From the NCBI GenBank assembly GCA_016713625.1, contig JADJOT010000012.1:310001-374000 (forward strand): a stretch of 64,000 bases of DNA, given 5' to 3'. This DNA comes from Candidatus Accumulibacter affinis (GTDB lineage: Bacteria; Pseudomonadota; Gammaproteobacteria; Burkholderiales; Rhodocyclaceae). The notes below the pieces were generated by a model that worked only from the letters and a program-made list of their open reading frames with translations, was not told where the DNA came from and did not search any database. Numbering within the stretch: position 1 is the stretch's first letter; each line of letters opens with the position of its first letter. The position numbers and the translations under genes were made by a program. Of the stretch, positions 17,492 to 26,892 are shown piece after piece.

Positions 17492-17568
17492 GTAGGGTCA
17501 AGCCTTTGAAGAAGGGGCGCCATTCTAGCACGCGCAGGTTCCGCCTGTTGCGCTGCAGCGCCTGCTGC

Positions 17569-17955
17569 CTACGCCGGCTGGTTGCGCATGAAATCGGCGG
17601 TGGTGAAGAAGGATGCCAGAAGTTTCTCACGCAGCGCCTCTTCGATGCCGATCGACTCCATCGCCAGGAACATGCAGGCGACCCACTGGTCACGTTCGTC
17701 CTCGCCGATGGCAAAGGGCAGGTGCCGGCGGCGCAGCATCGGATGACCGATGTTCTGGACGTAGAGATCCGGGCCACCGAGCCAGCCGGACAGGAACATG
17801 AACAGTTTGTCGCGCGAGGACTGCAAGTCGGCAGGATGCAGCGTGCGAATGGCGGCGAACTGGGGTACTGCATCCATCAGTTCATAAAAACGGTCGCAAA
17901 GCCTGGCGACGCTGGCTTCGCCGCCGATCAGCGAGTAGGCAGTCTGTTCCTGCAT
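17569..17955 (-). CDS. Truncated haemoglobin, group II
   Basis: This is a 128-residue 2/2 globin. It has GGEASVARLCDRFYELMD at the N-terminus (Tyr24, probable B10), the LFMFLSGWLGGP core, and the group II signature HPMLRRRHLPF, with His78 as the likely proximal haem ligand. It probably binds O2 or NO for scavenging or detoxification in the cytoplasm. It lies just upstream of typA in the same direction (77 bp gap), so co-transcription is possible. Confidence 0.9.
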   Translation of the reverse strand: MQEQTAYSLIGGEASVARLCDRFYELMDAVPQFAAIRTLHPADLQSSRDKLFMFLSGWLGGPDLYVQNIGHPMLRRRHLPFAIGEDERDQWVACMFLAMESIGIEEALREKLLASFFTTADFMRNQPA

Positions 17956-18232
17956 GCGGTCTGGGCCATGGGCAAAGATCGGATTCTACCGGTTACCGGC
18001 GCGGCCGTGCTGCGGTCCGTGCGCTGCGCTGCTTCGGAATGAGCGCAGCCGCTGCCTGGCCGATGGCCAAGCGCAGCAGTGGAAAAACAGTTTGCCAGCG
18101 GCATCGCCACGGTGGGAAGATGGGCGCCAACGCCGGCATGAGCGTCGTCAGGAAAGGAATTGCCAGAACGGGATCTCTGGCGCACACTGCGATACTTTGC
18201 CGGCTGGTAAAGGCATTTTTGGGGGTAGTCAA

Positions 18233-18508
18233 ATGACCGATACGATTGTTGCTTACCTGCGAGCCAATGCGGAGCAGCTCGATGTCGATATGGCCGAGGC
18301 GCTCAATATTCCGTTGCCCGAGCTGCGCGAGGAAGTCGCGCGGCTGGCCGCGTCGGGAGACGTGATCTGTTGCCGGGTAACCCGCTTCATCGATGGCCGG
18401 AAGATCGAGGGCATCAGCTGCCGCCTGTCGTGCGATCCGCCGACGCCGGCGCGCGGGCGTAAACCGGGCGTCAAGAAGGACGACGACAGCGAGACGAATA
18501 TCTTTTAG
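18233..18508 (+). CDS. Small winged-helix-like protein, possible regulator
   Basis: This protein has 91 residues from the ATG at 18233, which is preceded by GGGGG at good spacing; the longer frame upstream is non-coding in look. The N-terminal 60 residues (IVAYLRANAEQLDVDMAEAL...LPELREEVARLAASGDVICC) read like a helix-turn-helix/winged-helix: helix, turn, helix, beta wing. The basic tail ends in KKDDDSETNIF. No exact family was recognised; DNA binding is inferred from pattern only. Confidence 0.6.
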   Translation: MTDTIVAYLRANAEQLDVDMAEALNIPLPELREEVARLAASGDVICCRVTRFIDGRKIEGISCRLSCDPPTPARGRKPGVKKDDDSETNIF

Positions 18509-18594
18509 CCGGCAGCGCGTGGCGGCGCAGGCAATTGCCGCCACCTGCCTGCCGCATGCGCAGGCGGGCGGAGTGTCCGCAGGCATGGCTGCCG

Positions 18595-20034
18595 TCATCT
18601 GAGCAGGTGCAGGTTGAAGTGGCCCTTGATGAATTCCTGGAATTTCTCGACGCCCTTCAGGGCCAGTTGCAGCCGGCCAAGCTCCATCATGTTCAGTCGT
18701 TCGAGCGTGATGTAGTTGTCCGGCTGGCGGCCTGCGCGTAGCGCCTCAATCTGCCCGCGCAGACGCATCAGGACCAGGAAGTCGAAGCTCTCGGCAACGG
18801 TCGCCGCCATTTTCTTGTTGACCACCTTGTCCTTGACCAGCGCCTCCAGGCGTTGGTGGGTGCTGCCTTCGAGTTTGCCGGCCTGGATCGCGAGCGCCTT
18901 GACCCCCTCCGAGATGGCAAAAATCCCCGCTTTCTTGATTTCCAGCATGCCCGAGTGTTCGCCGTCCTTCTCTCCCCTGATCTTGCCAAACCAGCCAAGC
19001 GGTGGGGCGAAGCGCAGCGTGTTCTCGACCATGCGCATCAGGAACAGCTTGTCTTTCTGTACGTGCTGGTAGACCTGCGTCTTGAGTTCCTCTTCGAAAG
19101 ACGGGTCGCCGTAGATGGTACGAATGTCGACAAAGGTGCCACAGCTGAGGACGTGGTTCGGGCTCGGTGCCTGCAGCCAGCGGTCGAGCTGGTCGCGCCA
19201 TTTGCCGAGGCTGCGTCGCCACTCCTTGTTGTTGGCCATGATCCCGCCCGCGCAGGGGGGGATGCCGATGGCGATCAAGGAGTCAATCAGGACCTGCGAG
19301 AACTCTTCGATCTTGATGATCTCCCCGGGTCCCAGTTGGTCGCCGTAGATGATGGCATTGTCCTGGTCGGTGAGCAGGGTCTGTTCGCCACGCCCCTCGC
19401 TGCCGAGGACGACAAAGGCAAAGCGCTCGGGCAGATCGCTGAAGCGGTCCTGGCGCATCAGCGCAATCAGGCGCAGGAGAATCTGATCGTTGAGGTGGGC
19501 GATCATGCGCACCACATCGCGGGTGTTGGTGCCGGTGCCGCTGAGGTGCAGGACCAGATTCTGGATTCTCGCGTAGACCCCTTTCAGTTCCTGGAAGTCC
19601 CTGGCGTTCTCGATGGCGAGCACCAGTTGCTGCGGCGAATGCGACTGCAGGCGGAGGATGTCGCTGACGGTGATGATTCCGGAGAGCTTGCCCTTGCCAT
19701 CGACCAGCGCCAGACGATGAATCTTCTCGCGCGACATCCGGTAGAGCGCTTCGTAGAGCAGATCGTTCTCGCCAATCACTGATAGCGGACTGTTCATGAT
19801 CGCCCGCACCGTTAGCGTGGACGGATCGGCACCGGCGGCGACGACCTTGTTGCGCAGGTCGCGGTCGGTCATGATGCCGCTCGGGCTCTTGTTTTCGCAG
19901 ACCACGACGCTGGAGATGTTCTTCTCGCGCATGATCCTGACCACGTCGACCAGCGCTTCATCGGGTCCGCAGGTCACCACGCTGCGCTGGCAAAAATCCT
20001 TCACCGGGCGAAAAAATTGACCCTCTTCAGCCAT
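18595..20034 (-). CDS. CBS-pair / DUF294 nucleotidyltransferase-like signalling protein
   Basis: This protein has 479 residues from the ATG at 20034. Residues about 10-135 form a CBS-domain pair (SVVTCGPDEALVDVV...GIMTDRDLRNKV, then RLALVDGKGKLSGIITVSDIL), a likely adenine-nucleotide sensor. The middle has the GlnD-like nucleotidyltransferase block GSEGRGEQTLLTDQDNA, with the DxD-type acidic pair kept, followed by the DUF294 C-terminal helical domain. Its start overlaps the end of mrpG by 8 nt, so it is the last cistron of the Mrp antiporter operon. It may sense energy state and modify or control the antiporter (inference). Confidence 0.8.
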   Translation of the reverse strand: MAEEGQFFRPVKDFCQRSVVTCGPDEALVDVVRIMREKNISSVVVCENKSPSGIMTDRDLRNKVVAAGADPSTLTVRAIMNSPLSVIGENDLLYEALYRMSREKIHRLALVDGKGKLSGIITVSDILRLQSHSPQQLVLAIENARDFQELKGVYARIQNLVLHLSGTGTNTRDVVRMIAHLNDQILLRLIALMRQDRFSDLPERFAFVVLGSEGRGEQTLLTDQDNAIIYGDQLGPGEIIKIEEFSQVLIDSLIAIGIPPCAGGIMANNKEWRRSLGKWRDQLDRWLQAPSPNHVLSCGTFVDIRTIYGDPSFEEELKTQVYQHVQKDKLFLMRMVENTLRFAPPLGWFGKIRGEKDGEHSGMLEIKKAGIFAISEGVKALAIQAGKLEGSTHQRLEALVKDKVVNKKMAATVAESFDFLVLMRLRGQIEALRAGRQPDNYITLERLNMMELGRLQLALKGVEKFQEFIKGHFNLHLLR

Positions 20035-20347
20035 CGCTTGCGCCCCCTTTGGTTTTCTTGCGGTGCAGCGCGGCCTTGGCGAGCAGATGCGCGGTGACCG
20101 GTGCGGTGATGAACAGGAAGAGCAGGATCGCCACTTCGTGCAGACTGACGCGGCCACCCGCGCGGTTCGAAAAGAAGATCGTCGACGCCAGGAGCATGGC
20201 TCCGACCCCCATCGTTGTCGCCTTGGTCGGTCCGTGCAGGCGGTTGAGCAGGTCCGGCAGGCGTGCCAGGCCAATCGACCCGAGCAGGATGAACAGCGCA
20301 CCGAGCACGATCAGTAGCGCCACCAGCGATTCGAGCGCGGGGCTCAT
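20027..20347 (-). CDS. mrpG: Mrp Na+/H+ antiporter subunit G
   Basis: This 106-residue membrane protein has three membrane segments. It carries the MnhG/PhaG signature block GLARLPDLLNRLHGPTKATT and a charged C-terminus. The ATG at 20347 overlaps the mrpF stop by 4 nt. It is a small subunit of the multisubunit cation/proton antiporter in the inner membrane. Confidence 0.92.
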   Translation of the reverse strand: MSPALESLVALLIVLGALFILLGSIGLARLPDLLNRLHGPTKATTMGVGAMLLASTIFFSNRAGGRVSLHEVAILLFLFITAPVTAHLLAKAALHRKKTKGGASDG

Positions 20348-20613
20348 TCGATGATGTCGCCACGCAGCAGGAACTTGCACAAGGCGACCGTGCCGACGAA
20401 GCCCAGGAGCGCCAGCAGTAAGGCCACTTCGAAATAAGCGGTGGTCGCCGTGCGAATCCCGAACAGCACGATCAGGGCGATGGTGTTGATGCCCAGGGTG
20501 TCGAGCGCCAGGATGCGGTCGGTGGTGTCCGGCCCGCGCACGAGTCGGTAAAGGTTGAGCGCCTGCGCCGCGCCGATCAGGACGAAGGCGATTTCGATGG
20601 CCGATTTCAGCAT
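20344..20613 (-). CDS. mrpF: Mrp Na+/H+ antiporter subunit F
   Basis: This 89-residue protein has three membrane segments and the MnhF hallmark RLVRGPDTTDRILALDTL. Its ATG (20613) lies within the end of mrpE, and its stop overlaps the mrpG start. It is a subunit of the Mrp antiporter complex. Confidence 0.93.
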   Translation of the reverse strand: MLKSAIEIAFVLIGAAQALNLYRLVRGPDTTDRILALDTLGINTIALIVLFGIRTATTAYFEVALLLALLGFVGTVALCKFLLRGDIIE

Positions 20614-21098
20614 GCAAAGATCTCCTTGAGCGGCTGCTCGTAACGTTCCTTGATTTCGCGCACCAGGGCCTGCGGATCGGGCGCATCCAGGGCATGCACG
20701 AGAAGAATCCAGCGTTGCTGGTCGACGTCGATCGCCACCGTTCCCGGGGTCAGCGAGACAATGCTGCCGAGCAAGGTGGCGAGAAAGGGGTCGCGCAGGT
20801 CGAGTGGCACTTCGACGAAGGCCGGCGACAGCCGGTAGAGCGGGCCGATCACCTGGCGGGCGACGCGCCAGTTGGCGGTGAAGATGTCGGCTGCGAAAAC
20901 GCCGATAAAACGCAGGGCTTGCCACGGTCGGGCGAGGCGCGGCGGGTCTGGCCAGAAAGTGCGCGTCAGCAGCGGCAAGGCGATCGCCAGCAGGCTGCCG
21001 AGCAACAGCAAACCCGCCGAGATGGGACTGCTGATCAGCACCCACAGCAGCAGGACCGTCAGCGCGAGCAGCGGTCGTGGCAAGATTCTGCGCATCAT
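20607..21098 (-). CDS. mrpE: Mrp Na+/H+ antiporter subunit E
   Basis: This 163-residue protein has N-terminal hydrophobic segments (LLALTVLLLWVLI) and the MnhE block VEVPLDLRDPFLATLLGSIVSLTPGT. A cytoplasmic C-terminal segment follows. The start at 21098 (two consecutive Met codons) overlaps the end of mrpD. It is required for antiporter assembly in characterised Mrp systems. Confidence 0.92.
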   Translation of the reverse strand: MMRRILPRPLLALTVLLLWVLISSPISAGLLLLGSLLAIALPLLTRTFWPDPPRLARPWQALRFIGVFAADIFTANWRVARQVIGPLYRLSPAFVEVPLDLRDPFLATLLGSIVSLTPGTVAIDVDQQRWILLVHALDAPDPQALVREIKERYEQPLKEIFAC

Positions 21099-22609
21099 CG
21101 CGGCGCCTCGGCATGGCTTTTCGCCGCAGCAGTCCCGAGAACGCCGGCGACATACGCGCCGGGCGCATGCAGTTGCGTGGCAGCGCGTTTGGCGTAGTCC
21201 GATAGCGGGCCCGCCAGCACCGCCAGCAGCGGACCCGCGGCGACCAGCAGCAGGGTGGCGGTGACCTTCTGCCAGGCGACGGCGGCGGGCGCCGGCCTGC
21301 TGCTGGTCTGGTTTTTCCAGAGCAGGTAGCAGCCGTTGCGGGCCAGGGCGATCATCACCAGGAACCCGCAACTCAGCAGCACCGCCCAGATCACCGGTCC
21401 GGCGGCGACTTCGCGTAGCGTCATCAGCAGCATCAGCTTGCCGATGAAACCGGAAAATGGCGGCAGGCCGGCAGCGGTGATGGCCGCAGTCAGGAAGGCC
21501 ACCTGCAACCAAGGGGCCGTTGCCGGTGGCCCGACCGTGAAATGGTCGGCGGTGCTGCCGCGCTGGGCCGTAATGATTCCGGCGAGCAGGAAGAAGGCGG
21601 CCCCGGCGAGGGTCGATTGCACCAGGTAGTAAATCGCGGCAGCGCTGACCTGTGCGCTTGCCTGTGCTGGCGCGAGCAGCAGGGTGCCGGCCGAGAGCAG
21701 CACCAGCCAGGCGGCGAGTGCACGCAGGCGACCGGCAGCGAGCGTGCCGAGTGCGGCCAGGACGACCGTCGCCAGGGCGAGCGTGGTCAGCCAGTTGTCG
21801 AGCAGGTCGGGCATCGCTGGTGCCAGCGCGATGGCCTGCACGCGCAGGATGGCGACGATGCCGACCTTGGTCATGATCACAAACAGCGCTGCGACCGGGG
21901 CGCCGGCGGCGCTATAGGTGTGTGGTAGCCAGAACGACAGCGGCAGCAAGCCGGCCTTGAGCGCGAAGACCGCGATCAGCAGGGCAAAGGCGAGGCGGGC
22001 CAGGGCCTGATCGTGGCCCGGCAGCGTCAGACGATTCGCCAGATCGGCCAGGTTGAGCGTGCCCAGCGTGCCGTAGAGTAGCCCCAGAGCGATCAGAAAG
22101 ATCGCCGAACCGATCAGGTTGAGTACCACATAGGTGATCCCGGCGCGTGTCCGAGCAAGCCCGCCGCCATGCGCCAGCAGGGTGTAGGAGGCGAGCAGCA
22201 TGACTTCGAAGAAAACGAAGAGGTTGAACAGGTCGCCGGTCAGAAAGGCGCCGAGCAGACCGACCAGTTGAAACTGGAAAAGTGGATGGAAATGCTTGCC
22301 GCGTTCGTCGAAGCCGGCACTGGCGTAGAGCAGCGTGAGAAAGCCAAGTACGGCGGTAAGCAGCGTCATCGCGGCGGCCAGGCGATCGACGACGAGCACG
22401 ATGCCAAACGGCGCCGGCCAGTCACCGAGCGCGTAAACCCGCAATTGGCCATCGTCGGCGAGCCGCGTCAGCCAGGTCGTGGCGACGATCAGCAGGGCGG
22501 TCGCCAGTAGTCCGACGCTGCGCTGGCAGCGCCGGCGAGCGAAAGCCATCTGTAGCAGGGCGGCGGCAAAAGGGATCAGGATCGGCAGGATCGGCGCGTG
22601 TGCGTTCAC
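21095..22609 (-). CDS. mrpD: Mrp Na+/H+ antiporter subunit D (NuoN/M-like)
   Basis: This 504-residue polytopic membrane protein is homologous to the proton-pumping subunits of complex I. It shows VFFEVMLLASYTLLAHGG, the conserved Lys region FALKAGLLPLSFWLPHTY and a typical long hydrophobic C-terminus. A GTG start at 22609 is used: it forms a GTGA overlap with the mrpC stop and gives the normal length. The longer open frame upstream is only a shadow of mrpC and mrpA. Confidence 0.93.
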   Translation of the reverse strand: MNAHAPILPILIPFAAALLQMAFARRRCQRSVGLLATALLIVATTWLTRLADDGQLRVYALGDWPAPFGIVLVVDRLAAAMTLLTAVLGFLTLLYASAGFDERGKHFHPLFQFQLVGLLGAFLTGDLFNLFVFFEVMLLASYTLLAHGGGLARTRAGITYVVLNLIGSAIFLIALGLLYGTLGTLNLADLANRLTLPGHDQALARLAFALLIAVFALKAGLLPLSFWLPHTYSAAGAPVAALFVIMTKVGIVAILRVQAIALAPAMPDLLDNWLTTLALATVVLAALGTLAAGRLRALAAWLVLLSAGTLLLAPAQASAQVSAAAIYYLVQSTLAGAAFFLLAGIITAQRGSTADHFTVGPPATAPWLQVAFLTAAITAAGLPPFSGFIGKLMLLMTLREVAAGPVIWAVLLSCGFLVMIALARNGCYLLWKNQTSSRPAPAAVAWQKVTATLLLVAAGPLLAVLAGPLSDYAKRAATQLHAPGAYVAGVLGTAAAKSHAEAPR

Positions 22610-22944
22610 GGTTGCTGGTCCGTATCGACGTGATCGGAACCTGACTCCGACAAGCTCCGCAGGGCCAGCATCGCCAGATAGGCGGTCATCCCGAAGCCGA
22701 TGACGATGGCGGTGAGCACCAGCGCCTGCGGCAAGGGGTCGGTATAGTTGGTAAGCGCGCTGGCGCCGGCACGGATCAGCGGCGGCGCATCGACGCGCAG
22801 GCGGCCGCTGGCGAAAAGAAAGAGGTTGACGGCGTAGGATAGCAGCGTCAGGCCGAGCAACACCGGGAAAGTGCGTGCGCGCAGGATGAGGAACACCCCA
22901 CAGGCGGTCAGCACTCCGACGGCAATTGCCAGCAAGGCGTCCAT
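22606..22944 (-). CDS. mrpC: Mrp Na+/H+ antiporter subunit C (NuoK-like)
   Basis: This 112-residue protein has three membrane segments and is related to NuoK (LLGLTLLSYAVNLFLF; DPLPQALVLTAIVIGFG). Its start shares one base with the end of mrpA, and its stop overlaps the mrpD GTG. Confidence 0.93.
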   Translation of the reverse strand: MDALLAIAVGVLTACGVFLILRARTFPVLLGLTLLSYAVNLFLFASGRLRVDAPPLIRAGASALTNYTDPLPQALVLTAIVIGFGMTAYLAMLALRSLSESGSDHVDTDQQP

Positions 22945-25751
22945 CAGGTCTCCGATCGGTAGCGGGCGCGCAGCGAGAGCTCGCCAAGTCCGGAGAGGAC
23001 GGTCAGCACGACGGTTACGACGACGACGTACACCCCGAGATCGAAAACCATCGCCGAAGCCAGTTCGATGTCGCCGAGTAAGGGCAGTTGCACATGCCCG
23101 TGCGCGCTGGTCAGGAAGGGCCGTGCAAAAAACCAGCTGGCGACGCCGATGCCGGCTGCCAGCAACAAACCCAGGGCGAGCAGCCGGGCCGGCTGGCGTG
23201 GCAGGCGCGGCTGCGCGAAGGCGATACCGTTGCCCAGGTACTGCATGACCAGCGCCACGCTGGTGATCAGGCCGGCGACAAAGCCGCCACCAGGTTCATT
23301 ATGGCCGCGCAGAAAGATGTACACCGACACGGTCAGTGCCAGGGGCAGGAGTGGGCGGATCAGCATCGACAGAAAGAGCGGGTGCGCCTCCCCGGCCCAG
23401 CGTCGGCCATCGGCATCCTGCCCCGGCGCGAACAGCACCAGCCGGTCGAGCAGGGCATGCGACGCCAGGGCGACCATCGCCAGCACGGTGATTTCTCCCA
23501 GCGTATCAAAGCCGCGGAAATCGACCAGGATGACATTGACGACGTTGGCGCCGCCGCCGCCGGGGATCGATTGCTCGAGGTAAAAGCCCGCAATGGTCTC
23601 CAGCGGTGCCGCGAGCATGCGCAGGGTGATCAGCCCCAGGCCAGCGCCGGCGAACGCGGCCAGCAGCAGGTCACGTGCCAGGCGCTGGGCGCTGCTCTTC
23701 GCTGCCTGGCGCGGCGGCAGGTAGTAGAGCACCAGCAGCATCAGGATGATCGTTCCGGTTTCGACGGCGAGTTGGGTCAGGGCCAGGTCGGGCGCCGAAA
23801 AACGGATGAAGGTCAGCGCCACCACCAGCCCGACGACACTGACCAGGATTACCGCCAGCAGCCGTTCGCGGTATAGCAGGGTCGCGCCGACAGCGCCGAT
23901 CAGCAGCGCGATCAGGGCAGCGACGCCGGCCGCGTCGGCCGCCTGGCCGGGCAGCCGGATGCCGGCCGTCGGTCCCGAGAGGAACGCCCAGCCGGCGAGC
24001 AGCACCACGAAGCTGAAGAGCAGCGCGTTGTAGCGCTGCAGCGAACCATTGTCGAGCATTGCCACAAGCCGGCGCGCGCTGCTGGCGAGATGGCGATGGA
24101 AGCGTTCGAAGGCAGTGCGCGGGTGCATTCGCGGCAACTGCTCCTGCCAGGCAAACAGGGGTGCACGCAGCACGTAGATCAGTACGCCGCCGGCGAGCGC
24201 CAGCGTGCTCATCAGCAGTGGCTGATTGAAGCCATGCCAGAGCGCCAGCCTGAAGGAAGGAATGGTGTCCTGCAGGGTGGCTGCAGCCGCAGCATCGAGC
24301 AGTGGTCCGACCGTCCAGCCGGGAAAGATGCCTACCAGCAGGCAGAGCAGCACCAGCAGTTCGATCGGCGCGCGCATCCAGCGCGGTGGCTCGTGCGGCT
24401 GGCGTGGCAGGTCGATGGGCTCGCCGTTGAAGAAGACGTCGTGCACAAAGCGCGACGAATAGGCGACGGCCAGCATGCCGGCGATCGTGGCAAACAGCGG
24501 CAGCGCCCAGCCCAGTGGCTCGAATTGTGGATAGCTGACGGTTTCGGCAAAAAACATCTCCTTGCTCAGGAAGCCGTTGAGCAGCGGCACGCCAGCCATC
24601 GAGCCGGCGGCGATGATCGCCAGCGTGGCGGTGATCGGCATGTAGCGGAACATGCCATTGACCCGCCGCATGTCGCGCGTGCCGCATTCGTGGTCGATGA
24701 CGCCGGCGGCCATGAACAGCGAGGCCTTGAAGATGGCGTGGTTGATCACGTGGAAGAGGCCGGCGACGACCGACAGGGGCGTGTCGAGTCCGAACAGCAG
24801 CGTGATCAGACCGAGCTGGCTGATCGTCGAATAGGCGAGCAGGCCCTTGATGTCGTGGCGAAACAACGCCATCGCCGCGGCGTAGATGAGGGTCACCGCG
24901 CCGGTGCCGCCGACCAGCCAGAACCACAGGTCGCTGCTGCCGAGCGCCGGGTAGAGGCGGGCAAGCAGGAAGATGCCGGCCTTGACCATGGTTGCCGAAT
25001 GCAGGTAGGCCGATACCGGTGTTGGCGCGGTCATCGCAGTCGGCAGCCAGAAGTGGAAGGGAAACTGGGCCGACTTGGTAAAGGCGCCGAGCAGGATCAG
25101 GATCAGCGTCGGTGCGTAGAGCGCGTGCGCGTGGATGCGATCGCCAGCCGCGAGGATCACCGACAGCTCATAGCTGCCGGCGATGTGACCGAGCAGCAGG
25201 ATCCCGGCGAGGAGGGCGAAACCGCCGCCACCGGTGACCGCCAGGGCCATGCGCGCAGCGCTGCGCGACTCGTACTTGTCGCTGTGGTAGGCGACGAGCA
25301 GGAACGACGACAGGCTGGTGATCTCCCAGAAAACCAGCAGCATGAGCAGGTTTTCTGAAAGCACGATGCCGAGCATCGCCGCCATGAACAGCAACAGGGT
25401 CGCGTAGAAACGCCCGAGGCGATCGCTCGCCGGCAGGTAATAGGCGGCGTACAGCACCACCAGCAGGCCGATGCCACAAATCAGCAGAGAGAACAGCAGC
25501 CCGAGGCCGTCGAGGCGCAGGCTGAGGTCGAGTCCGTAGTCGGGCAGCCAGGCCAGCTGCACCAGTTCCGTGGACCCGGCCAGGGTGGCTGGTGCCAGCA
25601 GCAGGAGCAGGGCCAGGCAGGTCGCCATCACCGCCGCAGCCGCCAGGGCCGCGCTCGCCCGCCCGTAGCGTTGCAGCAGCAGCGGCAGGGGAAAGGCGGC
25701 AAAGGCCGTGGCCGGGATGGCGGCAAGCAGCAGGCTGGAGTTCACGAGCAC
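22944..25751 (-). CDS. mrpA: Mrp Na+/H+ antiporter subunit A fused to subunit B
   Basis: This 935-residue protein has an N-terminal NuoL/MrpA domain (FWEITSLSSFLLVAY; PTPVSAYLHSATMVKAGIFLLARLYP) and the MrpA C-terminal extension. It ends in an MrpB domain (from about 790; FLRGHNEPGGGFVAGL). The fused A-B form is one of the two common arrangements in proteobacteria. Start codons are weak: GTG at 25751, or a GTG two codons later with AAGG at better spacing. It heads the operon mrpAB-C-D-E-F-G plus the CBS/DUF294 gene. The antiporter exports Na+ (or K+) in exchange for protons. Confidence 0.93.
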   Translation of the reverse strand: MLVNSSLLLAAIPATAFAAFPLPLLLQRYGRASAALAAAAVMATCLALLLLLAPATLAGSTELVQLAWLPDYGLDLSLRLDGLGLLFSLLICGIGLLVVLYAAYYLPASDRLGRFYATLLLFMAAMLGIVLSENLLMLLVFWEITSLSSFLLVAYHSDKYESRSAARMALAVTGGGGFALLAGILLLGHIAGSYELSVILAAGDRIHAHALYAPTLILILLGAFTKSAQFPFHFWLPTAMTAPTPVSAYLHSATMVKAGIFLLARLYPALGSSDLWFWLVGGTGAVTLIYAAAMALFRHDIKGLLAYSTISQLGLITLLFGLDTPLSVVAGLFHVINHAIFKASLFMAAGVIDHECGTRDMRRVNGMFRYMPITATLAIIAAGSMAGVPLLNGFLSKEMFFAETVSYPQFEPLGWALPLFATIAGMLAVAYSSRFVHDVFFNGEPIDLPRQPHEPPRWMRAPIELLVLLCLLVGIFPGWTVGPLLDAAAAATLQDTIPSFRLALWHGFNQPLLMSTLALAGGVLIYVLRAPLFAWQEQLPRMHPRTAFERFHRHLASSARRLVAMLDNGSLQRYNALLFSFVVLLAGWAFLSGPTAGIRLPGQAADAAGVAALIALLIGAVGATLLYRERLLAVILVSVVGLVVALTFIRFSAPDLALTQLAVETGTIILMLLVLYYLPPRQAAKSSAQRLARDLLLAAFAGAGLGLITLRMLAAPLETIAGFYLEQSIPGGGGANVVNVILVDFRGFDTLGEITVLAMVALASHALLDRLVLFAPGQDADGRRWAGEAHPLFLSMLIRPLLPLALTVSVYIFLRGHNEPGGGFVAGLITSVALVMQYLGNGIAFAQPRLPRQPARLLALGLLLAAGIGVASWFFARPFLTSAHGHVQLPLLGDIELASAMVFDLGVYVVVVTVVLTVLSGLGELSLRARYRSET

Positions 25752-25763
25752 CTTGCCCAGCTC

Positions 25764-26813
25764 TTACCCGAGACTGGCCATGTCAATGACGAATCTGTAC
25801 TTCACGTCGCTTTTCAGCATCCGCTCATAGGCGGTATTGATGTAATCCATGCGGATCATCTCAATGTCTGAAACGATCTCGTGTTGGGCGCAAAAATCCA
25901 GCATCTCCTGGGTTTCACGGATGCCACCGATCAGCGAACCGGCCAGCTGGCGGCGCTTGAAGATCAGATTGAAGACCCCGGGCGAAGGGTGCGGCTCGGC
26001 AGGAGCACCGACCAGGGTCATCGTGCCGTCGCGTTTGAGCAGTTGCAGATAGGTATCCAGGTTGTGCGAGGCGGCCACCGTGTTGAGGATGAAATCGAAC
26101 TGGTTTGCCTGCGCAGCCATTTGCTCGCGATTGGTGGAAACGCATACTTCATCGGCACCCAGCCGCTTGCCGTCGGCGATCTTGCTCGCCGACGTGGTGA
26201 ATAGCACGACGTGGGCTTGCATGGCGTGGGCAATCTTGACGCCCATGTGGCCAAGCCCGCCAAGACCGACAATGCCGACCTTCTTGCCGGGTCCCGCACC
26301 CCAATGACGCAGCGGCGAGTAGGTGGTGATTCCAGCACAGAGGAGGGGGGCGACACTTGCCAGATCCTTTTCGCCGTGCTTGATGCGCAGAACAAAGGAC
26401 TCCTTGACGACGATCGTTTGCGAATAACCGCCATAGGTATTTTCGCCCCCGAAAACCGGGCCGTTGTAAGTGCCGGTGAAGCCATTCTCACAGTATTGCT
26501 CTTCGCCGTCAGCGCAGGAATAGCAATGCCCACAGCTGTCGACCATGCAACCGACGCCAGCCAGGTCTCCCACCTTGAAGTTGCGCACCTGCTCTCCCAC
26601 GCAGACTACTCGACCAACGATTTCGTGGCCAGGGACGGTCGGATAGATGGTGTTATGCCACTCGCCGCGAGCGGTGTGCAAATCCGAATGACAAACGCCG
26701 CAATACTGAATCTCGATCTGCACGTCGTCTGCCCCAGGGTCGCGACGGTGCACTTCGAACGGGGCAAGGTCACTAGTCGCGTTTTGCGCTGCGTAGGCTT
26801 TGCTCTTGATCAT
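25764..26813 (-). CDS. Zinc-dependent alcohol/aldehyde dehydrogenase, CAD (YahK-like) family
   Basis: This 349-residue medium-chain dehydrogenase has the catalytic-zinc region GVCHSDLHTARGEW and HEIVGRV. The structural-zinc cysteines lie in GCMVDSCGHCYSCADGEEQYC, and the NADP-type Rossmann motif is GLGGLGHMG. The arrangement matches bacterial cinnamyl-alcohol-dehydrogenase-like enzymes that reduce a broad range of aldehydes. The ATG at 26813 has AAAGGA upstream. It ends 12 bp before the mrpA start, but mrpA runs onward on the same strand, so read-through is possible. Confidence 0.92.
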   Translation of the reverse strand: MIKSKAYAAQNATSDLAPFEVHRRDPGADDVQIEIQYCGVCHSDLHTARGEWHNTIYPTVPGHEIVGRVVCVGEQVRNFKVGDLAGVGCMVDSCGHCYSCADGEEQYCENGFTGTYNGPVFGGENTYGGYSQTIVVKESFVLRIKHGEKDLASVAPLLCAGITTYSPLRHWGAGPGKKVGIVGLGGLGHMGVKIAHAMQAHVVLFTTSASKIADGKRLGADEVCVSTNREQMAAQANQFDFILNTVAASHNLDTYLQLLKRDGTMTLVGAPAEPHPSPGVFNLIFKRRQLAGSLIGGIRETQEMLDFCAQHEIVSDIEMIRMDYINTAYERMLKSDVKYRFVIDMASLG

Positions 26814-26892
26814 GACTGAATCCTTTCTTTACGGTTGGAAACCGGACGTTGGTTCCGGAACACGGTGATCTCAAGGCAGCGCCATTGGGCTC

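Noticed and set aside
20607..22987. Extended frames of mrpD, mrpE and mrpF running into upstream genes
   Set aside because: The extra N-terminal residues are arginine/proline-rich shadows of the upstream mrp genes; family lengths fit the overlapping ATG or GTG starts.
26810..26892. Extension of the PEPC-relic frame to the ADH start (tail with HPHLDQRRRRG)
   Set aside because: The true PEPC C-terminus continues in another frame and stops at 26893; the extended tail is out-of-frame noise.
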